Position numbers and translations under genes: made by a program. From positions 1,116,001 to 1,180,000 of the forward strand of contig JAGKQI010000090.1 of assembly GCA_018806915.1 (NCBI GenBank): DNA of 64,000 nucleotides, written 5' to 3'. The first letter of the stretch is position 1. The number at the start of each line of letters is the position of its first letter. Below are positions 1 through 10,220 of this stretch, in pieces. The notes beneath the pieces are model-generated. The model saw only the letters and a program-made list of their open reading frames with translations, was not told where the DNA came from and made no database searches. The DNA comes from Phytophthora colocasiae (taxonomy: Eukaryota > Oomycota > Peronosporomycetes > Peronosporales > Peronosporaceae).

Positions 1-1
1 T

Positions 2-2554
2 GTCTCACCTACTGCGAAGCCCACGATGGAGGCTCTAGACGCGGCCAGAAGCGAGGAGGGTCCTGCGCTCCCGCACGTATTTGACCAGCAAGAATTGTTC
101 GTACCCTTGGTGAAGTTGGCCCGCTCAGACATGAAGGACCGCACGTTGACTGGCATGCTCGATATGCTTAATGCCTGTGGTCACTTGATCAGCGCTGGTT
201 GGCCTTTGGTCTTAGCTGCAGTGCAGGAGGCTTGTGAAACTGGAGATGCGAAGACGCAGGTGCTGGCATTCAAGTGTTTACGACTGATCGTCGATGACTT
301 GGTGGTGTCCATACCGAGCAACTATCTCCCAGACTGCATCAAGTGTATTGGTCGCTTTGGAAGTTACGCCAAGGACGTCAACATCAGTCTAACAGCGGTG
401 AATGAGCTGTGGAGTGTGGCGGATGTGATCGGGAAGCAGAAGACACATCTGGGAAGCGACTCCAATCGGAAACAGGGGCAATGGGGTTTCATTTTTGCCG
501 AGTTCAGCTCTGTAGCTCTGAACGAGCGAGCTGAAGTGCGGAACAGCGCTATCAACACTCTCTTTGGAACGGCAGTGACGTACGGCGCGCAATTCGAGCT
601 GAGCGAGTGGCAGTTGTTCATTAACTCAACAGTGTTACCACTAGCGGCGAAGTTGTGTGAAACGCAGAAGAGGAGGAGCTCCCGTTCGCTGGAGAAAGAA
701 GAGACCAAGGCAGGAGCCAACTACATGCTCCACCACTCACGCGATAATGCTGAGAAGCAGTGGAACGAGTCTCGCGTGCTCATGCTGACTGGAATCAGTC
801 GTGTATTGGAGACGAACTGGCATTATCTACTGCAGCACACGTCGTGGTTCGCTTCCATTTGGCGCGAGTTGCTGCAGCATGTGGCGCTCAATGCAGCGTT
901 CGGAATGCCCAAGGAAGTGGTGCTCGCGGCTGTCAAGACGCTTCAGACGCTGCTACAGGTGTCTTCAGCCGGCGACTTTGACCACATTGCACAGTCGCAA
1001 CCGGTCCGTGCTGGTGTGGGTATGCGTGTGGTTGGAGGCGCACTCGTGTCTTCGTCTACGCCTACTTCTGCCACATCGACTCCGAGCTTGAGACGTGCTA
1101 CATCTGCCCCAGTGTATCGTGACCCTGCACTTTGGGAAGAAGCTTTCAGTCAATTGTTGCAACTGTGCGATATCCGGCAGATTGCAGCAGAGAAAGACAC
1201 GAACCCGGTGCTTCCCTGGAAAGAAGACGAGGAACAGGAGATCGCGAGCGGAGTGGTGTCGGTGCTCGTGACGCTGTACATCCAGGCGAAGGAGTACGAG
1301 TTTAAGGATGTTCGTAATGTGGAGAAGATGCTGGATCTGTTCGCGTTGCTGATCTCCCGTCACGTGCTCGGGACGCCTTCGATTGGCAACGGAGCAGTGA
1401 CCAAGGCGATCACCAACATCACGACGAACAGCTTACAGTCCCGCGTGTTAAACGCGTTCGAAGAGTGCGGATCGTTTGTTTCTCACCCGGAGGTGCACAC
1501 AAAGATGTTGGACCAGCTGGTGGGGTACGTGACGCAGTCGTCGACCAAGGATCTTGTCTTCTTCACGCGTCACGCACTCACGTCGTTGGCGAAGCTGTAC
1601 GCGAGCGTCTCGAAGGAGGCCAGGGAGAAGCGCTTCTTGTCGGTTCTCTTCTGTATCCAGCCGTTCTTGAAGTTCGACGCCGTTCTGGCCACGCCCGAAT
1701 CCACTCCTTCTCCATCTCCTGAGAAACCAATGACCGCAGCACAGAAGGCTGCCACGCAGCTATGGAAGCACGCGTTGCGTGTGCTCCTCGTCGTCATCTC
1801 GAGCGGCCTGGTGGCTGTCCGGTTAGCCGAAGCTTGCTGGAGACCTTTGCTCGAAACAATCGCCGGGTTTGTCCAGCCAAATGGAGGGAAATTCCCGTCC
1901 TGTGTGCAGACAGAAGAAGATGAAGTGCTGGTGTTGAGTGTGCTTGAGTGCGTGGTAGACAGCACCATCGCACTGCTCAGCGACCCGAGCGACATCAAGT
2001 CTCATGTTGGACAGCAGTACAACGCATTCATTGGCGACCTGGTGGCTGTGCTGTGCTCAGGCGTGGACGCAGTTGAACACAACAAGCCTATTATCCGGTG
2101 CTGCGTGCGGCAGTTGACTACCATGTGCATCCAGATGGCGGATCAAGAGCTGGCAGGGTTCGCGCAGGCACGGCTAGTGGCCTGCTGCAACACGGCGTTG
2201 GTGCGCTTTGCGGATCTGGACAGCTCTGCGCACCCGAAGCCGCGGACTCCTAGCTCTCCTACAGATGCGTCGCAACGGAACGCCCGTTTGTCGTCGTTCT
2301 CGTCGGACTCTGCGATTTCAAGTGATGACCCGGAGCTGGTGGCTGCCCGTGAACGGCTTGTGGTGCTCTTGACCAGCGCGCTGGAGGTGGATATGCAGCC
2401 GCGCGGTATTATGGAGATGTATCCAGCGTTGTGCGGCTGCATCTCGTCGTCCAGCTTAGAGGTGCGGCAGCTTGTGCAGCGATTGCTCCTGAGTGGAAAG
2501 TTGCCCGAGTTCTGCTTAGAGCTCATGGACGCGTGGGAGCGCCAGTCTCATTAG
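2..2554 (+). CDS. MON2: MON2-like trafficking protein, C-terminal part (5' end outside window)
   Basis: The reading frame is open to the left edge, so the first ATG at 26 is probably internal and this is the last ~850 residues of a larger protein. The stretch around residues 70-130 after that ATG (LAFKCLRLIVDDLV ... CIKCIGRFGSYAKDVNISLT ... LWSVADVIG) fits the conserved C-terminal region of MON2/Ysl2 proteins, large HEAT-repeat scaffolds related to Sec7-family Arf-GEFs that act at the trans-Golgi/endosome. MON2 proteins are usually about 1,600 residues, so half is missing by truncation. The rest is helical HEAT-like sequence with a low-complexity Ser/Thr/Pro linker (residues ~340-365). No introns are needed. 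Family assignment rests on remembered motifs. Confidence 0.8.
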   Translation, partial: VSPTAKPTMEALDAARSEEGPALPHVFDQQELFVPLVKLARSDMKDRTLTGMLDMLNACGHLISAGWPLVLAAVQEACETGDAKTQVLAFKCLRLIVDDLVVSIPSNYLPDCIKCIGRFGSYAKDVNISLTAVNELWSVADVIGKQKTHLGSDSNRKQGQWGFIFAEFSSVALNERAEVRNSAINTLFGTAVTYGAQFELSEWQLFINSTVLPLAAKLCETQKRRSSRSLEKEETKAGANYMLHHSRDNAEKQWNESRVLMLTGISRVLETNWHYLLQHTSWFASIWRELLQHVALNAAFGMPKEVVLAAVKTLQTLLQVSSAGDFDHIAQSQPVRAGVGMRVVGGALVSSSTPTSATSTPSLRRATSAPVYRDPALWEEAFSQLLQLCDIRQIAAEKDTNPVLPWKEDEEQEIASGVVSVLVTLYIQAKEYEFKDVRNVEKMLDLFALLISRHVLGTPSIGNGAVTKAITNITTNSLQSRVLNAFEECGSFVSHPEVHTKMLDQLVGYVTQSSTKDLVFFTRHALTSLAKLYASVSKEAREKRFLSVLFCIQPFLKFDAVLATPESTPSPSPEKPMTAAQKAATQLWKHALRVLLVVISSGLVAVRLAEACWRPLLETIAGFVQPNGGKFPSCVQTEEDEVLVLSVLECVVDSTIALLSDPSDIKSHVGQQYNAFIGDLVAVLCSGVDAVEHNKPIIRCCVRQLTTMCIQMADQELAGFAQARLVACCNTALVRFADLDSSAHPKPRTPSSPTDASQRNARLSSFSSDSAISSDDPELVAARERLVVLLTSALEVDMQPRGIMEMYPALCGCISSSSLEVRQLVQRLLLSGKLPEFCLELMDAWERQSH

Positions 2555-2615
2555 AAATACTGTAGGGTGTGGTTGAGATGATGCTATTGACGTCTCTGCT
2601 AAAGAACATCGCATG

Positions 2616-2621
2616 AATAAA
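2616..2621 (+). promoter_or_regulatory. Poly(A) signal of the MON2-like gene
   Basis: AATAAA lies 62 bp after the stop codon, the expected place for a polyadenylation signal. Confidence 0.5.
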
Positions 2622-2711
2622 GGTGTTGTGATCAGTATGTAAGCCGCAGACTCAAACGATCTGTCTGCCAACGTAGAGATGAAGTATAACAAGAAACGAT
2701 TACTATCCGAT

Positions 2712-2717
2712 TTTATT
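2712..2717 (-). promoter_or_regulatory. Poly(A) signal for the minus-strand Cys-rich frame
   Basis: AATAAA read on the minus strand, about 60 bp past the end of the Cys-rich reading frame. Confidence 0.35.
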
Positions 2718-2774
2718 GAAAATAAACAGAAATGAGCTACAGGGATGGCGAAGACTGCCATAGCACAAGTACGA

Positions 2775-3153
2775 CTAATCGCTCTGACAGAGGTGACCGA
2801 GACCAGCGCGACTGCCAGAGAAACAACGCTTTGTGCGCCTGCAGTTAAACTTTTTCCACTTTTCCTGACACTGCTCGGCTGTGCCGTCGTTGTCTGCGGA
2901 GTGGCCTGCGTCGATGTCCGCGGGGTCTGCCCCATCGTAGCCGTCGACTTTCGCAATACAGAAGTTGAAACCTTCACACACCAACCCATCCCAATATTCG
3001 ATACCAAGGCAGAACGTGGCAGCATGGTCGAAAAGATCCGTAGACGCGGCACTGTCAAGCCCCCGGTACGATCCACTAGAACGCCAAGTCTACGCCATTG
3101 GGTACCGTAGTCGCGCAAGCCGTAGCCGTGATGATCACAATAGCTGCCTGCAT
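2775..3153 (-). pseudogene. Possible small secreted Cys-rich protein with a frame break
   Basis: Not recognised. On the minus strand an ATG at 3153 begins a signal-peptide-like stretch (MQAAIVIITATACATTVPNG) that stops at a TAG near 3076. One base over, the frame reads on without interruption to a TAG at 2775 and encodes ~95 residues with seven cysteines and acidic Asp-rich spacing (FCLGIEYWDGLVCEGFNFC ... EQCQEKW). Codon use in this part looks coding. An AATAAA on the same strand (2712-2717) lies just downstream. It may be a recently frameshifted secreted protein, a gene with an unseen intron, or a sequencing error. A role as a secreted effector would be guesswork. Confidence 0.35.
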
Positions 3154-4174
3154 CCTCGCTGTAGCTTGTGCTTTGCTGTCGAATTCCGAACTGAGTGCCA
3201 CCTCAAGCTCTTGTCGACTTTTTGCTGCCTTTGTGTACGCGTTCGCGTAACCACCGAGCGGCTTCGAAGCTTATCATGGGCGACCTGGTCTCGCTTCGGC
3301 CCGACGTTCGCGCGTTCTTCACAATGCTTAGTCCTGCTGATGAAGCTCAACGTTTACCAGATCGATGTAGCCTCGCACTCATTCGTTCACTGCAGTCGAT
3401 CGGTGATAGGTATCGCGGATTCATCTGTTGCCTGGCAATTTGTAGTTTCGCGCGCACGTGGCTGAGTTGTTGCAGCGCCGGTGGCAAGTAGACCTCGCGC
3501 TTCGAGGAACGGATGGCGGTCGTCACGGGATCTCATACGACCGCACGAAGAGCGCTGTTGCCTCTGGATCTCCCCGGCAACTTGAACACCTGCACTGGTG
3601 AAATGCAGCGCGACTTCGCACATAGGACGTGTGGTCACAGTTGACTCAGTTGGAGGTCTTGCACTCGTCGTGCACTCGACAGCCACTGCTAGCCGTGCAA
3701 CATTATCTGCTGCTGTTCCACTGGAAGACTGCATGCACATACCGTTGAATATAGAGATCGACGAGTGTAGTGCCTACCATAGTTACGTCTATGCTTTCCA
3801 GATACTCAAATAGCTACCAATGTCGATGATCAGTTTGTCCCTTTCAGGGGAGGTCAGTCGTGACTAAAGCATGGTTACGAGGATCGACGCAGCACTCACT
3901 TTACGGCTGCACCAACACGCACGCCCGTAATACTTCAGTGCCGTGGGATTTCCCTTGAGGCCAGACTTGACTCTTGAAGACAGGGACCTCTCATTCGCGT
4001 CAGCTAGTGGAGCTCCTCGGGTCGCATGCACAACCTCTACGACACCCTTCACTTCGTAGCCGCTCGATCAGCTTCACTCCCTTCTGGTTGCGTAGGGAAC
4101 CGTCGACATGTGAGATTCACATCAAAAAGTGCCGCGTGTTGCGCAGGTCTCCACTTTAATCCAGACAGGCAACC
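3154..4174. other. Intergenic, no gene recognised
   Basis: About 1 kb between the Cys-rich frame and the first FYVE/GAF gene. Only short overlapping frames on both strands, none with recognisable domains. The promoter of the downstream gene must lie at its right end, but no clear initiator was found. Confidence 0.5.
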
Positions 4175-6334
4175 ATGTTCGACCCTTCCGGTGGATCCGA
4201 CAAGAGTGTGGCTAAAACGATGGAGACTGTGGACACCAGTGCGCCATCGATCGCCTTGCTCGAGGAGACTCGTCGGAACGTACGGCTAACTGACCGGCGC
4301 TTGCTGGAGGTCATTGCGCAGGACACCAAAGCCATCAATTGGCATCTGCTTCGATGCAGCGTTGCCACTTGGGACAAAAGTCCCGGGAACTTGGGCTTCG
4401 CAGTGTACACGACGCGTACGAACGCATTACGCCGCGTTATGGCGTCGGGTACAATTCCGTGCTCCGTGGAAGAGCTCCGACAGATTCTCCGCCCTACTAG
4501 CAGTGAGACCTACGCGGCAACAATGCACGAGCTCTTTGGCGAAGATTTCGTGCACGGGGCAATCGTTCATCGCGTGGCGGATAACGAAACAAGTTCTAGC
4601 AGAGAAAACGGTGACGACCTGGCCACAACGGATGAAGCTCGTCACCATCGGCCAAAGGTGAGCGACAGCACGGTCAAGACAGCTCTGTTCGCCAAACGCC
4701 ACGCCTTGACGCGTCATGAGCAGTGGTGCTTCGTAGACTGCACGCAGGAGTTGAGTGACCAGTACGGGAACGGGTTCTGCGTGACGATGTCTTCGCTGGA
4801 TTCAGAGGACATCTTCGCCGGCAAGAGCCACGCACGGGAGTGTAATATACGTCAAATTCACGGTGTTCGAGCGGGATATGCGGTGGTTCCGTCTGGCACC
4901 AAGAAGGAGGTGCGAGTGAGCTTCTACGCACACTTCCTCAGCGAAGGCTCGCGCGTGAGATACATCTCGAGCAACGACCGCGAGACTTCTCACTCGTTCC
5001 TGTTCGCTTCGAGCAACGACCGCGAGACTTCTCACTCGTTCCTGTTCGCTTCGAGCGCTACAGCTCGAGTCAAGCAGGGGGTTTCCTCCAGAGCACAGAT
5101 GAAGCGCCTCACGATGATGGCCCACGCCACTGCTCGGTTGGCAGTGCTCGTACGACGTCGGCGCCTTGGTGCCCAGAAGATGACGAACAAGACGTGCTAC
5201 GTGCCTCGCAACACCCGCTGCGTGTGCTGCGCGTCGACCATGCGATCGTCGACGCACATGGGCTTGAGCAGCAAGAAACGAGTGCGACGCCATTGCCAGC
5301 TCTGCGGGTACTTCGTGTGCGAAGGCTGCTCTTCCGAACAAGAAGCGCAGCGATCACAGGACAATGCCTTCTCTATCGTCCGTATCTGCGATAACTGCAT
5401 GGAGCGCGTGGATGACGCCCTGTACGATTCGATCCCGGCGGACAACAGCGATACATTAGAGCCTACCATCCACCCCAATGCTCCAGGCTCGGAGACAGCC
5501 ACCAAAGTCCTTGCACGCTTGCTGCGGGATACGCTTGTGAACGCTTCCGAACCGGAACTACCTGCAGTGAAAAACGTCATCATGCATCTAGTTGAAGAGG
5601 AGGTGGAGTCACCTGTGTCACCACTGCCGTCCGAGCACTCACGGGGGTCGAGTCACGGCCGACGTCTCACCATCGAGAGCTCACAGGAGAGATACTTGCT
5701 AGCACTTCAGTCGCAGCTTCAAATTCCAGAGCGTCCCCTCTCTAGTTGTTTGCTTGCCGGTGCTAGTGGCAGGGCGTATCCGCTGGCATACAGTGACTCG
5801 AATGCTGGCGTCCCGTTGTTCCCATTGCCCGACACTGAGCTCGAACGGCTTGGGGCTGTGAGTCGCACACGGCTCACTGAAGTACGCAACCTACCGGAGC
5901 TCGAGCTCATCTGCACGCTTGCTAGCAAGGAATTGCGCTGCAGAACTGCCCTCGTCACGCTCATCACTCACGACACACAGTATATTCTGGCCAGCAACAA
6001 CCCGGTCTTCCGGAACGGCGCGGGCCCGCGCGACCAAGCTTTGTGCGCGCACACCATCATGGGCCAATTGCCGATGCTTGTTCCACATACTGCAGCGGAT
6101 GTACGCTTCAGTCGTAGTCAGCTGGTGCTGCGTGGCGGACTTCGGTTTTACTTTGGCTTCCCGTTGCTCGCACCTGACGGAGCAACGCCTATCGGTGCCG
6201 TGTGCTGCGTGGATAGCGAACCTCGTCGTGTTTGCCAGTCCCAGTACGAAACGTTAGAAAAGCTTTCTCACAGTGCCACACGTATCATTGCTAGCCGGAT
6301 CACAACGGAGGAGGAGGTTGTGCTTGAACGATAA
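4175..6334 (+). CDS. FYVE zinc finger / GAF domain protein (paralogue I)
   Basis: 719 residues in one exon. An N-terminal region (~30-270) shared with the two paralogues in the window looks START-like. A Cys-rich FYVE-type finger follows at ~348-415: CVCC, then RRHCQLCGYFVCEGC, then ICDNC; the basic RRHC patch corresponds to the phosphoinositide-binding motif of FYVE fingers. A GAF domain closes the protein (~565-700; LPELELICTLASKEL ... LRFYFGFPLLAPDG ... GAVCCVD). Inferred role: membrane-associated signalling through PI3P and an unknown small ligand. It is convergent with paralogue II, with 62 bp between the stop codons. The only oddity is an internal 14-residue tandem duplication at 4967-5050. 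Domains are clear; function is not established. Confidence 0.85.
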   Translation: MFDPSGGSDKSVAKTMETVDTSAPSIALLEETRRNVRLTDRRLLEVIAQDTKAINWHLLRCSVATWDKSPGNLGFAVYTTRTNALRRVMASGTIPCSVEELRQILRPTSSETYAATMHELFGEDFVHGAIVHRVADNETSSSRENGDDLATTDEARHHRPKVSDSTVKTALFAKRHALTRHEQWCFVDCTQELSDQYGNGFCVTMSSLDSEDIFAGKSHARECNIRQIHGVRAGYAVVPSGTKKEVRVSFYAHFLSEGSRVRYISSNDRETSHSFLFASSNDRETSHSFLFASSATARVKQGVSSRAQMKRLTMMAHATARLAVLVRRRRLGAQKMTNKTCYVPRNTRCVCCASTMRSSTHMGLSSKKRVRRHCQLCGYFVCEGCSSEQEAQRSQDNAFSIVRICDNCMERVDDALYDSIPADNSDTLEPTIHPNAPGSETATKVLARLLRDTLVNASEPELPAVKNVIMHLVEEEVESPVSPLPSEHSRGSSHGRRLTIESSQERYLLALQSQLQIPERPLSSCLLAGASGRAYPLAYSDSNAGVPLFPLPDTELERLGAVSRTRLTEVRNLPELELICTLASKELRCRTALVTLITHDTQYILASNNPVFRNGAGPRDQALCAHTIMGQLPMLVPHTAADVRFSRSQLVLRGGLRFYFGFPLLAPDGATPIGAVCCVDSEPRRVCQSQYETLEKLSHSATRIIASRITTEEEVVLER
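4967..5050 (+). repeat. Perfect 2 x 42-bp tandem duplication inside FYVE/GAF I
   Basis: Two identical adjacent 42-bp copies (4967-5008 and 5009-5050) add 14 residues (SSNDRETSHSFLFA) in frame, in the linker before the FYVE finger. Neither paralogue has it. Perfect identity points to a recent duplication. Confidence 0.95.
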
Positions 6335-6396
6335 TTAGCTGGAGCGAAGGAACTTCAGCGTCGTTGATATAATATACCTTTGTCATTTACAACCGT

Positions 6397-8511
6397 CTAA
6401 CCCTCCAGTAAGTGAGATGCTCGACTCTCCATAACGCGGTTGACGCCTTCGGATAGCGTCGCCATGAGCGCGTATTGAGATTCCGATACATCGCGCGTCT
6501 CGCCGACGTGAACACAGCAGAACGTGCCGACCGCAGTTGTGCCGCCACCGTCCGGAAACGTAATCTTGACCGGGAAACCAAAGTAGAAGCGCACACCATC
6601 ACGACGCACAATATTCATCGCAGTAAAACGGATGTCTGCCTCCGGGTGTTGGACAAGTAGCGGTTCTCCAGTCATAAGCGTGTGACCACACATTGCGTGG
6701 TCGCGAGGGAGCTCGACTCCGCGCCACGCAGGGTCTGTCGAAGCCACCACATAGCACAAGTCCGGCCCGAAGATGGTAACCAGAGTCGCATGGCACTGTA
6801 GTTCTCCACGCGCGATGTTACACAGCAACTCCAGGTCTGGGAGATCCATCACGTGCGAAATAATGTTCGGGTGCGTGTCGAGCCACTGCAGTCGGTCGGC
6901 TTCGTCTGCAGGCACGGGATAACGTGACAGCGTAGTGAAATCGCTGGGGACTTCAACATCTTCAGCACTTTCAGGGTCTTCATCATTGTTGCTCATATCT
7001 CGGTAGTGTAGAGCGTATTGACGTCCCGAAGAACCGGCAAGTGGAGGTCTTTCATCCTTCGGAGTCATGGGACCTTCAGGTGTGACTTCGGGGGTCTGTG
7101 TCGTGTCTAACTTGGTTTCTTTCTTCTCTACAGGCGTCGGTAGCTCTTCCGAGAATCCCTGTTCCTCCGCTAAGCGGCCCAAGCTCTTGGCCAATTCAGC
7201 AGAGTCTGCACGGAACTTGCTTTTCTCCTCGTGCTTCGGACTTAGAAGGTGTTTAATAACCCGGATGACGACGGGTTTATCGTCTCGAGATGCGTCGCCA
7301 AGTACTTGGCTCATGACTCGTGCGATCACGGCACTAGGAGGTTCTGCGCCGGGACTATCAGGCTGAATAGGCCCATTGGACGGGGATAAACTGCCATTTG
7401 ACGCGCAATAGCTGTCGTAGTCGGCATCGTCCACGCGCTGCATGCAGTGCTCACACAAGTGCACGGTTTGGCTGTACTTGACTCCATTATTAGAGGAGTC
7501 GGAGCTTTCACCAGACATTGAGCCCTTGCCGACTGAGCACACGCAACGAGCGCAGACCAGAAACCCACAGAGCTGACAGCGTTTGGGGCCACGCGCTTCT
7601 TCCTTTGTCCGTGCTTCCGTGCTTCCTCTCTTGCCGAAGAAACTCCAGCCAACATCCACACGGCGCGTACAGCATGCGCAACGGGAGTTGGAGGGCTGAA
7701 CTTTCCGTAGGTCAGCAAGTACTTGTGCATCCAGTCGACGTCGTCGTACAGCAACGTTGAACTGCTTGAGTGTGCGCGCTAATTGCACGACACGCCCCAT
7801 CACCACTCCATTGGACGCGTCGTCGGCTTCTTCGCGGTTCCGAGCCATCATGAGCCATTTTAACGGAGACGGTCGACCTGAGCCGGGGGTAGACGCCACG
7901 TGCGCGCAGAAGGTGACGCGAACAGCTCTCTTTTTCCTGCCGTCCTTTGTCTTCCGATGCGGTTCGCTCGTGACGAGGTACAGCGCTGAAAGTCCCTGGA
8001 TATGAATCACACTGGTAGCCTGAGCCTTGCCGGTGAATACATCGTCTGGGTGCAGCGACGCCAGCGTGACAGTGAACCCGTCCGCGTCTTTGTTGTTACT
8101 GGTCTCTAGTGACTTGACTGCCATGACGAAACACCACTGCTCGTTGCGCGCCAGCATGTGCCGTTTCACAAACGTGGCTGTCCGAACTGTCAAGCTTTGC
8201 GTCGCGTGGTGCACAATGGCGCCGTAGATGAAATCCTGACCAACCAGCTCCCGCATGACGCAGGCGTACCGGTCACTTGTGGGCGGTGCTAGCAGTGCCT
8301 GCATCTCCTTGAGGGAACACTCGATGACGGATGTTGCAGTTACCACTGTGCCGTCGACGGAGCGTTCCGTCGTCACGCCGGCGGCTTCCGATCGCCGGTG
8401 CTGTAGCGTGTCCAGATCAATGCGCGCTGCGGCCTGGGCCGCCACCTCGGCGAGACGCCGGTCACTGGCGCGCACATATCGGCGCTGGTCGCCTCCGCCG
8501 GTGTTCATCAT
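6397..8511 (-). CDS. FYVE zinc finger / GAF domain protein (paralogue II)
   Basis: 704 residues, one exon, same architecture as the convergent neighbour. N-terminal START-like region (~15-265; ELVGQDFIYGAIVHH, FVKRHMLARNEQWCFV). FYVE-type finger at ~275-362 (CACC, KRCQLCGFLVCARC, LCEHC) with a longer insert than paralogue I. Acidic/polar linker (~400-520), then a C-terminal GAF domain (~550-690; LPDLELLCNIARGEL ... VRFYFGFPV ... GTFCCVHV). The start at 8511 gives an N-terminus (MMNTGGGDQRRYVRASDRRL) aligning with the DRRL motif of paralogue I. The two 3' ends are so close that their transcripts probably overlap. Confidence 0.85.
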   Translation of the reverse strand: MMNTGGGDQRRYVRASDRRLAEVAAQAAARIDLDTLQHRRSEAAGVTTERSVDGTVVTATSVIECSLKEMQALLAPPTSDRYACVMRELVGQDFIYGAIVHHATQSLTVRTATFVKRHMLARNEQWCFVMAVKSLETSNNKDADGFTVTLASLHPDDVFTGKAQATSVIHIQGLSALYLVTSEPHRKTKDGRKKRAVRVTFCAHVASTPGSGRPSPLKWLMMARNREEADDASNGVVMGRVVQLARTLKQFNVAVRRRRLDAQVLADLRKVQPSNSRCACCTRRVDVGWSFFGKRGSTEARTKEEARGPKRCQLCGFLVCARCVCSVGKGSMSGESSDSSNNGVKYSQTVHLCEHCMQRVDDADYDSYCASNGSLSPSNGPIQPDSPGAEPPSAVIARVMSQVLGDASRDDKPVVIRVIKHLLSPKHEEKSKFRADSAELAKSLGRLAEEQGFSEELPTPVEKKETKLDTTQTPEVTPEGPMTPKDERPPLAGSSGRQYALHYRDMSNNDEDPESAEDVEVPSDFTTLSRYPVPADEADRLQWLDTHPNIISHVMDLPDLELLCNIARGELQCHATLVTIFGPDLCYVVASTDPAWRGVELPRDHAMCGHTLMTGEPLLVQHPEADIRFTAMNIVRRDGVRFYFGFPVKITFPDGGGTTAVGTFCCVHVGETRDVSESQYALMATLSEGVNRVMESRASHLLEG

Positions 8512-9612
8512 TGTTGCGTGTCGAAAGTCCAGTTGTTCCTCGCACCCGGTGGTTGATCGCGTTATGATCGTTTAGCCGGATTGACTCAGACGAATGATAG
8601 GCAGTCGGGGCGTGCAGCCACCCACGCGAGTCGCGTCGCGACGGCGCTCGTGCATCAAGTCAAAGACGGGTGGGACGCCAAGAGAGACCGACGAGATGGG
8701 AAGGGAAAGTCTGCGAGCGAAAGCGGGGCACGCTGGAGGTTGCGGAGACTTGCAAGAGCAGGCCGACTGGGAAAAGCGTTAAACCGGGAATGGCAAGTTG
8801 AAGTGAAGGGAGATACATGTACCATGGTAGCAGCTACTACTCTGTCCCGAAAAAGTTACACGGTTCGGCTTTACACCACAATTATACTTGCTTTTACTAT
8901 ACCTACAAATCCCTGTGATAGAGACAGGACCTCAGCAGCTCTACTTGAGCTTCGGTGCTCAGGGGATGTCTTCCCTCCTTCTCCAGGTGAACGTTTCCCA
9001 TGTGAACAGGTTTGAAGTCGTCCCCACCTTTCTCCTCAATGCACTGATTCATTGTCGTCAGCAAGCTCTGGAACGGGGCGTTTATAGTAGCTGGCGGAAG
9101 CTCCCAATACCCTGCATCAACAATTGCAATGATCAAATTCGTCGGCCACCAGTGCTAGAGCGGGCTCCCCCGACGGAGAGACTCAAGACGGCGGAAACCA
9201 CGCGGCTGCAGTCCTCTTCGCTCGGTTCTTTTGTGGCATGGGAGACGATGGGGTGGGGTGGGCGAAATCTTTAATGTGCATCTCTCGCACCAGCAGATAA
9301 GACCCCAGATCGCCACTAAATTAGCTGATTCGCGGTCAATTTTGCGGCTCACGGCGAGCTGCGCACACCGTTGAAATGCACAGGGTGCGCCCTATTCATT
9401 TCTGCCAATTAAACGCACTGATTGCGCGTTTCAGCGAATCAAAGTTAGGAAAAGCACTTTCGTGCAACATTTCCGGGACAGAGTAGTACTAGTACATTGT
9501 AGCTCTTCACTAAGATGATCTTTCCTCCATCATACAACTCCTTCTGGCGGCTACTACGAGGAAGGCCAACACCTCACGATTTTCGGTGCTCGTGAATTGA
9601 ATTGTCGACACC
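8512..9612. other. Intergenic; one possible minus-strand coding fragment
   Basis: Mostly featureless. On the minus strand, ~9154-8903 reads open for about 80 residues (YWELPPATINAPFQSLLTTM ... HMGNVHLEKEGRHPLS ...) with plausible codon use and a terminal stop, but no start context or recognised family. It may be a broken gene end. Plus-strand frames here show no domain. Confidence 0.3.
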
Positions 9613-10220
9613 TTAAGCTACCAACTCCGTCTTGTTCTCGGCGACGACGAACTCCCAGAGCTGTTGCAGCTGTAGCCCCTCTTTCTCAGTCACGGGCCAG
9701 CGCACGAACACCCCTGGTTTGCCCCATGGAGAATCGACCGTGACAGTCTGGCCGGACGCGTACTCTTCTCCAGTCCACAGGTGCTTGTACGTGAAGGCCG
9801 TAGCGTTGACGCTGTCGCCCTGGCTGTCGAGTTGAAGCGGAGGAAGGTACACCTCAACGCTGGAAGCAGACAGATCGTAGACGGGGGCAACGTACAAAGC
9901 CTCTCCTAGCCAGAAAGTCTCATCGATGACGGCCCTTGCCACGGAGTTATTTGGCGAGTATACTATCGGGTGACGAACCAAAGGCCAACCGCTCGTCTGA
10001 TACTCGTCCAGTAGAGCCAATCGGTACGGCTTGAGACTTCGGAACAGTCTGGCGTTGTAGGCGTGATACGCCCGGGTCGTTTCGTTCGTGTAGGCCTGAA
10101 CGTTCACTTGGGGGATGTTACCCTCGTGTGTGCGGAAAGCCGTGCCACTAAAAGCTCCAAGTTCTCCCCAACGACCCAGTAAGGCAGCGTTGCGGGTGAT
10201 ATTCCCCACTGTGGACAATG
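9613..10220 (-). pseudogene. GH31 glycosidase, C-terminal fragment downstream of LTR insertion
   Basis: About 200 residues that are the C-terminal part of a GH31 (alpha-glucosidase superfamily) protein, starting directly after the LTR of element A. It holds the end of the catalytic barrel and the beta-sandwich (LGRWGELGAFSGTAFRTHEG, PIVYSPNNSVARAVIDETFW, ALYVAPVY, LWTGEEYASGQTVTVDSPWG) and ends at a stop at 9613. The missing N-terminal part is at 16517-18400. With one copy of the CAATG duplication removed, the junction stays in frame (GGYTNTLSTVGNI). This fragment has no promoter or signal peptide of its own and is probably dead. Confidence 0.85.

Noticed and set aside
1823..2005. Antisense frames in the MON2, WDR3 and FYVE/GAF genes
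   Set aside because: Shadow frames of strongly coding sequence in GC-rich codons, with no independent support.
3129..3251. Plus-strand 40-codon frame starting MITIAACILAVACALLSN, like a signal peptide
   Set aside because: Ends at once after the hydrophobic stretch, no downstream exon found, and it overlaps the start of the minus-strand candidate.
8581..9015. 144-codon plus-strand frame
   Set aside because: Basic low-complexity translation without domains; reads through a promoter-like intergenic region.
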